Program-made: the position numbers and the translations under genes | Shown here: piece after piece, positions 1-9,649 of the stretch | Layout of the letters: every line of letters begins with the position of its first letter | Numbering within the stretch: position 1 is the stretch's first letter | Notes under the pieces: generated by a model | Seen by the model: the letters and a program-made list of their open reading frames with translations, nothing else | Databases searched by the model: none | What the model was told of the DNA's origin: nothing | DNA from: Escallonia rubra | Taxonomy: Eukaryota; Streptophyta; Magnoliopsida; Escalloniales; Escalloniaceae | Assembly (NCBI GenBank): GCA_033065855.1 | Contig: JAVXUO010001787.1 | Span: 67,001 to 131,000 of the forward strand | Length of the DNA: 64,000 bases | Direction: 5' to 3'

Positions 1-3000
1 AATGGGCATAAGCAGAATAACCAAATATCCTTAAATTTTCATAATTAGCATGCTTACCAGACCAAACTTCTTTAGGAGTCTTGCAATCAATTGCAGCCGA
101 TAGAGACCTATTCACCAAATATGCAGCTGTGTTAACAGCTTTTGCCCAAAATTCTTTCGATAACCCAGAATTTGAAAACATACATCGAGCCCTCTCAAGG
201 AGAGTCCTATTCATCCATCATCGGCAACCCCATTCTACTGTGCCATTTTTTTAACAGTGCAATGCCTCACTATGCCTTCATTCTTGCAGAATTCAGTGAA
301 CCCATCCAAACAGAATTCCATGTCATTATCAGTCCTCAAGCACTTAATTTATTTGTCGGTCTATTTTTCAATCATCGTCTTAAACTCTTTCCACTGAATA
401 AAGACATCACTCTTCTTTTTCAGAATGTACACCCAGACCTTTCTTGAGACGTCATCAATAAAGGTCAACATATATATGCCACTACCTTTAAAAAGAACAG
501 TAGAAGGACCCCAAAGATCTGAATGGATATAATCCACTGTACCTTTGATGGTATGAACAGCCCGACTGAACCATGCACTGCTTCCCGAAGACACAATGCT
601 CATAAAAATTCAACTTTCATGTTTTCTTACTTCCCAGCAAATCTTGTTTGCTTAGCACATCCATACTCCCTCTCATTCATATGCCCAATCGTATATGCCA
701 AAGTTTGCTAGCCTCAGAATCTATATCAGAAGATGAAGCTGATGCTACTGTTGCTGCTCCTATAACTGTGCTACCTTGCAACAAATAGAGACTATTTTGT
801 TTCAACCCCTTCATCACAACAAGAGCACCCTTCATTATCCTCATAACTTCACCTGCAGTCCGATAGCTACAGCCATTGAAGTCAAGTGTACCCAAATCCT
901 CAGCTCTGGAATGTGCCTGACATCAGTCAAAGTTCTCACAATACCATCATGCATCCTAATCTGAATTGAACATATCCCAAAAACTTTACAGGCGATATTG
1001 TTTCCCATAAGAACTTTACCTCCGTCAAATGAGCGATAAGTGGCAAACCAATCCCGATTGGGACACATATGATTGAGTAACCCGTATCAAGAATCCACCC
1101 TCTATTTGAGGAACTAATAGTAACTGAAAGAACATCCGCACCATCAGAATTATCTTCTACTACTCCAGCAGCATCAGTCATCTTAGAGTTATCCTTTTCC
1201 TTCCCTTTATGCTCAGGACAATCATTTCTATAATGCCCTTCCTTGTGACAATGGTAGCACTTCGATTTTCTGGCCTTTGACTGAGACCTCGATCTTCCTT
1301 TATTTTTAGAGCCAGCATAGTCAGTGCTTCAGCCTCAAGCCATTAAACCATCACCATGTTCTTCTCCCATGTTTTCTAAAACCTTCTTCCTTAATTCTTA
1401 AGAATTTATCACAGCCTCAACCTCCTCCATGGAGATATTGTCCTTCCCATACAATAAGGTAGTAACAAGATGTTCATATGACGGACGTAAAGAACACAAC
1501 AACAATAAAGCTTCATCTTCTATCTTGATATCAATATTTTGCAGATCTAATATCATCTTATTATATCCATCAAGATGATCATTAATCGATGTACCTTCTT
1601 CCATCCGAAGAGTATACAATCTTGCTTTATATATAGGCAATTTGTCAGATATTTCGTCATATCCAAGCTCTTCAATTTCAGCCACAGTCCAACCGCAGTC
1701 GTTTCCTGAGAAACCTTTTACAACACGTTGTCGACTAAACACAGCAACATGGCACTATGGGCTGTCTCTATCATGTCTTCTTTTTGGGTCAAATACACGT
1801 AGGTACCCTGAAACTAGCACAAAGTCTCAATTGAGGGTCCCAAAGTTTAATTTTTACACATAAGGGCCTGTAACTCCAAATTTGCAACAAGTAAGGGCAT
1901 CCGTCTAAATTCCTAACAGTTCAGCCCTTTCCGCAGGGGCATTTTTGGGAACTCATATTTAATTTTTTATTATAAAATCCCTTGATTTTTAGAACCCTAC
2001 ACGGGCAGGCCCATGCCCGCACAACCATGACAAAGCCCTCGGAGTCACTGGCGTCACAAGTGCCGCCGCAGGAGGTCTGAAGTCAATTGTCGTCACAAGT
2101 TTCTACAGTGCCCAGAGTCGGTCGCGCCGCCACAACCGGCAGCATCGCACAACCATCATCAAGGTCGAAACCTCTACAGAATTACCGCCACTGCGTGTGA
2201 CAGATTCAACTGTCGTCGCAATCAAAGAAGGAAAAAGTTTTGTAAGTGGCGGTGTCGACATCCAGACAACAGCAGGGCTGCCATTATTTTGGCCATGTTT
2301 GAAACCACGACATGATTGCCACCGATCTATCACAGAAGACCCATGGTCAGTGGTCGTCGCGCCGCTGCCCCCACGGCCTACTGTCACAGAAATCAGAAAA
2401 GAAGACACGGCACCACCGTAACCGCTTACACCAACCCACGTAACCACCGTCAGCACCGGCACCGTACAACCCTCGCTGTTCAAAGTTCGCAACACCGCAA
2501 CCAACGGCGACGGCGCCATCTTGCCGCCGAAGCAATAATCGCAACACCGCAACCATGAACCGTTGGCCATCTCCGTGAAGGGGCCGAAGCAGATACAACA
2601 TCTCAAAAAAAAAAGATAGAGAATAGAAGACGCAACAGCGCCACCATCGGACTCGCGCCGTCACCACTGTGACCAGCGATAGTGTCACCGTTGTCCACCA
2701 CAACCGAGGGAGCAGGCAATCAACGGTGGGCCATCAAATCCGGTCTACCTGCACAGCGCCGGCTAGGTCTGTGTGTGGCTCTACCGCATAATCCGATCGA
2801 TGCCTCTTCCATCCGTCGCCGGACAGGCGATCTCCTCTCCGGCCAGATCGTGGCACCAGCCGATGTCATCACCACCGAGACGGGCAGTGCCCTCGCCGTC
2901 GTGCCAATAAGGCCACCAGCTGTCCCCGATCTACTTTCAAAGGCCATGGATTGGGGTTTTGGTGGTTGAATTGAAATCAGTTGTCTCCATATGAGTGAAA

Positions 3001-3826
3001 CAATGCCAATTTTAGGGTTCTAAATATTAATAGATTAGGGTTCTAAAAATCAAGGGATTTTACAATAAAAAATTAAATATGAGTTTCCAAAAATGTCCCT
3101 AACGGAAAGGGCTGAACCGTTAAGAATTTAGACGGATGTCCTTACTTGTTGCAAATTTGGAGTTACAGGCCTTTATGTGTAAAAATTAAACTTTGGGACC
3201 CTCAATTGAGACTTTGTGGTAGTTTCAGGGTACCTACGTGTATTTGACCCCTTCTTTTTCATTAATAGACATTGTCTCCAGAAGCCCTTGATTCCCCTTT
3301 AATGCTTTCAACAACCTTGTTGAATCGGAACAACACGCATCTTCATCCTCCATAAACTGAAATCGTTCGATCCATCAAACTTCTCTAAATCATACTTCGT
3401 CTAAGTATTCGGCACCATTGCAAGGTGCTTTCAATTTAACGTAAACCTTAGCTCTGATACCACTTGTTAAAATATATACTAGATTTCACACCAACAATAA
3501 AGTTAAGAATCGAAAACAATAATTGAAAATAAAGGCACACAAGACACAAGATTTACGTGGTTCGGTAAAAGTCTACTCCAAGGTGGTAGCAGCAATTTCA
3601 CTATGTTTGTCATTGGAGATTACAGATCGCTGTCTCTCGGAATAAACTTTCTCAAAGAACGACTCTTCTCTCTTGACCTTAAACACAATACAAGCCGACT
3701 TATATATACCTGGAAATAAGTCGTAACCTTCTCTCAATAACCAATGTGGGACAAGACGACTTATATACTTAGGGCCAAGTCACAACCTTCTCTAAATAAA
3801 CGATGTGGAACACCCACATATCAACG
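1..3826 (-). mobile_element. Ty1/copia LTR retrotransposon fossil, 5' part, cut by window edge
   Basis: A minus-strand copia element. Read from its 5' end (right to left) it shows an LTR (about 3465-3826), a primer-binding site for initiator Met tRNA (complement of GCTCTGATACCA at 3451-3462), copia gag (about 3440-3260 and 1745-1380), a CCHC zinc knuckle near 1205-1270, the retropepsin region near 1050-1110, the GAG-pre-integrase region near 700-900 and the start of the integrase (about 600-360 and onward). The rest lies left of the window. It is broken, with several breaks plus one large insertion, the MULE at 1786-3250. The family call rests on the order gag, protease, integrase and on protein resemblance. 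The LTR resembles that of the small element at 4795-6397, so the two probably belong to one mobilisation group. Confidence 0.9.
1786..3250. mobile_element. Non-autonomous Mutator-like element (MULE) inserted in copia gag
   Basis: The terminal inverted repeats are about 215 bp long (1786-1999 and 3036-3250) and differ at roughly one base in twenty. Both ends read GGGTCAAATACACGTAGG inward. A perfect 9-bp target-site duplication, CTTCTTTTT, flanks the element at 1777-1785 and 3251-3259. Long TIRs with a 9-bp duplication are the hallmark of MULEs. The 1-kb interior is much more GC-rich than the surroundings, with many CCACC, CCGCC and GTCGCC words. It carries no recognisable transposase and no convincing gene. 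The interior could be captured host DNA (Pack-MULE style), but no donor is recognised. The perfect duplication and similar TIRs point to a younger age than the copia it split. Confidence 0.93.
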
Positions 3827-3863
3827 AATTTTTTGGCTTTTTTTGTCCAAGAAAAATTATCAC

Positions 3864-4660
3864 AGTGTGGGAGCTGATAATTAATAACCTACACTCGCTC
3901 TCATAGTGGTGGTGCACCTGGAGACTCTTGGAAGAATTAAACATTTTCACTCTAGGCAGAGTCGTGGTAATGGGACGGTGTAGTCGGAAACACCTTGAAA
4001 GACATGCATGTGGCCTTTAAGTAGAGGAGACAAGGTGACCCATCTAGGGAGGGCGTGAGAAAAAAAACATGGTTCCTAACTCACCATGACCCTTGTGAGA
4101 GTCATCTCTGGCACACTGTAGAGGAGTTACCCCATGCGGCTTATAGAGCATGTCGTCAAGGAGATTAGGACTTGAGCCGGAGCTTGGATGTGGTACACTC
4201 ACACAAGCAGAAGAGATTGGTAAAGATGCATGTGTCAGCTATTAGTCCCTGCTAGTTAAAAATGAAATGTGTGATGAACATGGACGAACCCAATGCCTAC
4301 TGGCTTCTCTTTCCGGTCAAGTTGGAGTTGATCATGTATATATGTGCCTTCTTGGCGATATCCGACTTCTTCCATCTTCCCTTCAGTATATTCCTTGCAC
4401 ATAAGTTATCAGGAAGGTTCTGTAAGTATCAAGTAAAGACATAGCTTACTAATTTAACTAGTCCTTTGAATGACTATGGTCTCCCTTCAAATATTCTCCT
4501 AATAATTTTAGTTGTATCATGAGTTCTGCAGATATTTGAATATGTTTAGGACATTGTTATGCTGAAGCTAGTAAGTAGGTGGTTGTTGGCCTTTAAGCTA
4601 CAAATCAGAATAACCATCGGGTGTTATCCTTGTCAATTAAGCAGGGTGCATCTATACAAC
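3864..4660 (+). other. Unidentified duplicated segment upstream of subtilase A
   Basis: Matches 15590-16340 base for base over most of its length. In unit B the equivalent DNA is open for 117 codons at 15632-15985. In this copy the frame is interrupted, so it is unlikely to be a conserved gene. No domain is recognised. It may be the remains of an old transposon or an untranslated part of an older gene. Confidence 0.5.
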
Positions 4661-4794
4661 ATGAACCCAACTCACTCTATCACCCTTCTCAAACTGTGTA
4701 TGAATGGGCCTAAACCTTTACCACTTCATGCATAGTGATATTTACACATTAGTTCATGCACAGCCGAGAGCAGGTAGCAATAAGCATCTTAACA

Positions 4795-6397
4795 TGCACG
4801 ATCTTGTATTTATGTCTCACGTCGGTTACTCAAAGAAGGTTGCAACTTGTCCCTTAGTATATAAGACATCTTGTCCCACATTGGTTGAAAAGAGAAGATC
4901 ACTGCTTATCTCTAAGTATATGTAAGCTGTCTTATATTGTAGTTAAGGTCAAGAGAGAAGAATCATTCTTGGAGTAGGTAAACAATTGAGAGATACACGT
5001 GAGAGAGTATTATAAATCTGACTTGTACAAAGTGAATTTGAGTTCTCTCATATCTCTTGTTTGGTTATCGTGTTCTATTTATATTTTTAAGAGCGATTTC
5101 ATAAGTGGTATCAAGAGCCTTCCAGGTTTATTTTTGGGCAAAACTGAAATCGATTTCAGAGGATAAATATGTAGAACAACATAACCAAGCAGTATGCCTG
5201 TGACAATTCGATGGGAAGACGAATTTTGGCATATGACAGAGCACGGTGAAGGATTGGAGCGGTGCGATAGGGGATGCCAAAGCACGCATGAGGAGCAAGC
5301 TCGAGGCATTTGGAGAGCGCTTGCAGCAGACTGTCGCAAGTCAGATGGAGCTAATCTTCAATAGAGTAAATGACTTAGAGGTAGACAGTCGATTAGTTAT
5401 GTTGGAGCAGAAAGTTATTGTAAAGAAGAGCAAGAGGAGACGGGGCTTGCTCTACGCAACGGTGGACACTGTCGGGAAGACTCAAGAAGTGCATGTGGTT
5501 ACTGGGGCTACCCACAGCTTCATGAGTCCAAGGGTGGCGAGTGGCTTGGGCTAAAACCAACTAAGGATGGGAGTTGGTTCACGGCCGTGAATGCCGAGGA
5601 GCGACCAGCGAATGGAGTCGTCAAGAATGTCGATTTGAGGATCAGCGGATGGACAGGGAAGACCGACTTCAACATCATCGACATGGATGAGCTTGGGATC
5701 GTGTTTGGGATGGACTTCATGGAGAAGTCAAGCACTACATTCAATCCATATTGCGGGATGATGATGATGGCGGGTAAAGAAGGCCAACCGGAGTGGATGA
5801 TCCCGTTGGTGTCCAAGGATGGGGCTCACACACGTAAAGGGATTATTGTGTTACAGATGGACAAGGGATCGGCGCTATGATAAGGTGAGTGGCAGATGGG
5901 GCCGAGGACCTATGCAGTTGATATGCTCACGACAGATAAGTTCAAGCATTGCTTGAGCTTGATTCATCTTCTTTCTTGTTGAGTTCAAGGTGGAGTACTT
6001 GAAGAAGGTAATTAAGGCATATTACACTTTTCTTATGGACTGGTTTGTTAATGCAAGCCAAGATGGAGATTGTTGATATATGTCTTGTATTTATGTCCCA
6101 CATCGGTTACTCAAAGAAGGTTGCAACTTAGCCCTTAGTATATAAGACATGTTGTCCCACATTGGTTGAAAAGAGAAGATCACTGCTTATCTCTAAGTAT
6201 ATGTAAGATGTCTTGTATTGTGGTTAAGGTCAAGAGAGAAGAGTCATTCTTTGAGTAGGTAAACAATTGAGAGATATACGTGAGGGAGTATTATAAATCT
6301 GACTTGTATAAAGTGGATTTGAGTTCTCTCGTATCTCTTGTGTTCTCTTGTTTGGTTATCGTGTTCTATACATAAATATTTATTAAGAGCGATTTCG
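4795..6397 (+). mobile_element. Short LTR retroelement (TRIM-like) with gag/protease-like interior
   Basis: The LTRs are 307 bp (4795-5101) and 327 bp (6071-6397). They begin TG, and the 5-bp target duplication TAACA flanks the element (4790-4794 and 6398-6402). A primer-binding site TGGTATCAAGAGCC follows the left LTR at 5106, and a purine-rich tract ending GATGGAGAT precedes the right one. The interior is only about 970 bp. It has a charged, coiled-coil-like stretch (5246-5450) and then a region resembling the retropepsin of plant gag-asp proteins (about 5480-5880). No reverse transcriptase, RNase H or integrase is present, so it depends on another element. Its LTR shares blocks with the copia LTR at 3465-3826, the likely helper family. 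The coding part is broken. The insertion is missing from unit B, so it is probably younger than the duplication. Confidence 0.85.
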
Positions 6398-6785
6398 TAA
6401 CAAATAGAAATATGGTCAGCTAGTGATATACAACCTCTGATCGATTGGTCAGTCACAAGAGGTTAATTGCTGGCTTTCAACAAGAATCATAGCTCATAGC
6501 TCTTATAGTACTTATTCATTTTGTATACCTTCGATTGGGCTGTAATGTTCATAGTTATGCTATATTTTTCTTTCCACATAAACTTTTCTTATTGATGCAA
6601 TTATTCTGCTTAGACAAGAACAAAAAGCTACATTTTTATTTCTGCTTAGACTTTTCATTTTTGTATTCCTTCGATTGGCTTGTACCACGGACTAGGCATG
6701 CTTAGCCTTTTGATATCATCTTATGCTATTGCAGGCGCGAACCGCTGGTTCAACGACTTATCTTGTGTCACTACTGTATGGAGTC

Positions 6786-7975
6786 TTGTTACTGCTCTTA
6801 ATCTCTTAAGTCTGCTTTGTTTATCAATAGATTTTGAAATTAGGATATACTTGCAGTTGGAGTTTGCACTTGGAATGCTGGGGTTGTGGTGTGCTTTATC
6901 TCCAAATGCGTCTTTGTAATACCCGATTCTAGCCCAGAACCATTCTTTCCCTTTGGTGTTGCCGTTAGCTTTAACTTGAGCTAACATGCAAACCATACAT
7001 GTAGAAAGCCGTGTGTAGTTTAGTTTTAACCGGTGATGCCTGACTTTCCAATGATGTTTTGTTTTGGACACTAGAAAAGTGCAATACTGCGTGTACGACG
7101 GACTTCTATTTCTGTCTTCCTTCTTGAGCTTATAATGTATTTTACTAGTATCTGAATGAGCTTATTCACAGTTGGGAAATTACAAATCACGTTATGCATG
7201 AACTATGTCCAACCCACCTATAAGAGGTAATGCAAAAAACTGTCCAAGAAAATGCTATAGAAAGTGCTGCTTAATTACATGAAAATGCAGGTACTCTAAT
7301 ATGGCTGCTGTCCTGAAACGGAATTAATTTGCTAATCTTAGGAAGTTTGGTTTTACTGAAAACATAGAACGAAAAGTGAAATAGAAAAGGGGAAGACACT
7401 TGGGTATGATAATTCCTCTTTGAAAATACAAATCTCTGACTTCAACCTATAAGCCTTGCAGAAGCACCAACGTAGTTTTGAATTGGATATTTCAAAGTGG
7501 TGTTGGAGCAAAAATTATTGGAAAAAGGATAAAGTTATCATCCAACACTTCAACAACTAAAAGCCTAAAGTCTTGTTGGCCTCTTCTCGAAAAGTCGATT
7601 AACTTTGAGTTTGAGGTTTAAATAGTATATATTACCTTCGCGGTCTCTTTCAAGGCGTGCCAGTTACTATGACTTCTTCTGAAGTATTATCTTTTTAGAA
7701 ATGAATCATGACTGCTGTTTGATATTGCAAATGAACAGGTCCAAGTCAAAACTTCTTACCAAAACGATCTTAGAAGTGGCATGAGCTTAACTAGGCAAAC
7801 TTCCCTTATTAATTACCACTATGTTTGTCAAATCCAATGCCACAAGTAATTATTCATTAAGTGGCATTTCACTTTCAGATGTTGATCGGCCAACAAGTGG
7901 CCAGTGGTGTGACAAAGGTTCTTCTTGACGCTTAGATGATTCCAAGGGCTAACCCCAGCCAATTGCTTACAAAGG
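6786..7975 (+). repeat. Orphan copy (P1) of the subtilase upstream region
   Basis: About 1.19 kb that matches the upstream region of subtilase A (7984-9520) almost end to end and that of subtilase B (about 16700-17900) more distantly. It joins directly to the next copy at the word GTTACTGCTCTTAATC, so it is a direct tandem duplication. No subtilase coding sequence follows it. It ends at the point equivalent to about 130 bp upstream of the subtilase start, so it lacks the TATA-containing segment. Confidence 0.85.
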
Positions 7976-7983
7976 TTCTTCTT

Positions 7984-9649
7984 GTTACTGCTCTTAATCT
8001 CTTAAGTCTGCTTTGTTTATCAATAGATTTTGAAATTAGGATATACTTGCAGTTGGAGTTTGCACTTGGAATGCTGGGGTTGCGGTGTGCTTTATCTCCA
8101 AATGCGTCTTTGTAATTCCCGATTCTAGCCCAGAACCATTCTTTCCCTTTGGTGTTGCCGTTAGCTTTAACTTGAGCAAACATGCAAACCATACATGTAG
8201 AAAGCCGTGTGTAGTTTAGTTTTAACTGGTGATGCCTGAGTTTCCAATGATGTAGTAGAAGTGATTTGGAAAATGCGATAATGTGGTTTGATTTGGACAC
8301 TGGAAAAGTTCAATACTGCGTGTACAAGGGACTTCTATTTCTGTCTTCCTTCTTGAGCTTATAATGTATGTTACTAGTATCTGAATGACCTTATTCACAG
8401 TTGGGAAATTACAAATCACGTTATACATGAACTATGTCCAACCCACCTATAAGAAGTAATGCAAAAAACTTTCCAAGAAAATGCTATAGAAAGTGCTGCT
8501 TAATTACATGAAAATGCAGGTACTCAATATGGCTATGCCGTCCTGAAACGGAATTAATTTGGTAATCATAGGAAGTTTGGTATTACTGAAAACATAGAAC
8601 GAAAAGTGAAATAGAAAAGGAGGAATACATTTGTGAGGGATAATTCGTCTTTGAAAATACAAATCTCTAACTTCGACCCCTTGCAGAGGCACCAACTTAG
8701 GCCCCGTACGCTTACCATATTTGTTTTCTGTTTTCATTTTCATGATTTTCATATTCAGTTTGAAAATCCGTTCCTGTACTTTTATCATTTTCACAAAAAA
8801 AAAATTAGCTATTTTTTCTTATATTGGGTTAAGTTTGAGTGAAAAAAGCTGAAAACACCTCAGTTTTTTGTTACTATATGAGTAATTTTATCCAAAACGA
8901 AAACAGAAAATGGTAAAAGTACGCAAAAAAAGAATCTTTTTCATCATCATTGCTAAAAACAGAAAACGAATATGGTAAACGTACGGGGCTTAAGTTTTGA
9001 ATTGGATATTTCAAAGTGATGTTGGAGCGACAATTATTGGAGAAATGATAAAATTACCATCCAACACTCTTCCACAATCAAGCCTAAAATCTTATTGGCC
9101 TCTTCCCAAAAAGTCAATGAACTTTGAGTTTGAGATTTTAACAGTCTATTACCCTCCTGCCAGTACGACGACCTTTTCTCCAAGTTTAACGGTCTCTTTC
9201 CACGCGTGCCAGTTACTATGACTTCTTCTGAAGTATTATCTTTCTAGAAATGAATCACGACTGCTGTTTGATATTGCAAATGAACAGGTCCAAGTCAAAA
9301 CTTCCTACCAAAACGATCTTATAAGTGGCATGAGCTTAACTAGTCAAACTTCCCTTGTTATTACCACTATGTTTGTCAAATCCAATGCCACAAGTAATTA
9401 TTCATTAAGTGGCATTTCACTTTCAGATGTTGATCGGCCAACAAGTGGCCAGTGGTGTGACAAAGGTTCTTCTTGACGATTAGATGATTCCAAGGGCTAA
9501 CCCCAGCCAATTGCTTACAACAGCCAAATGTTCATCAAAAGCCGCCCAGGAACTCGTTTTCTTTAACAGCTTCCATCAAACTGCAGCTAATTTGTGTGTG
9601 CATATATATATACCCAGTTAATGCACCCTACTGATCTTATACACTAACA
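7984..9649 (+). promoter_or_regulatory. Upstream (promoter) region of subtilase A, copy P2
   Basis: The non-coding DNA just upstream of the subtilase A start, repeated at P1 and upstream of subtilase B. A TATA run (TATATATATA) lies at 9602-9612, about 40 bp before the ATG, so the transcribed leader must be very short. Three strict W-box cores (RGTCAA, complement of TTGACY) lie near 9110, 9294 and 9345. This fits, but does not prove, WRKY control. A Tourist-like MITE interrupts the region at 8700-8989. Confidence 0.65.
8700..8989. mobile_element. Tourist-like (PIF/Harbinger) MITE in subtilase A promoter
   Basis: A 290-bp element with about 35-bp inverted ends (GGCCCCGTACGCTTACC at the left, its near-complement at the right) and a 3-bp TTA duplication (8697-8699 and 8990-8992). 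The homologous places at about 7476 and 17420 lack it and read straight through (CAACGTAGTTTTG, CAACGCAGTTTTG). This gives the empty site and the exact borders. It has no coding capacity. It inserted after the promoter was duplicated. Confidence 0.85.

Noticed and set aside
2103-2969. Several frames of 75-167 codons inside the first MULE
   Set aside because: They overlap on both strands in GC-rich, repeat-like DNA and resemble no known protein. A captured exon cannot be excluded, but none is supported.
6721-8300. Minus-strand open frames of 116 and 122 codons (6721-7071 and 7932-8300) that look alike
   Set aside because: They are alike because the promoter region is duplicated. The third copy upstream of subtilase B does not keep the frame, and no domain is recognisable.
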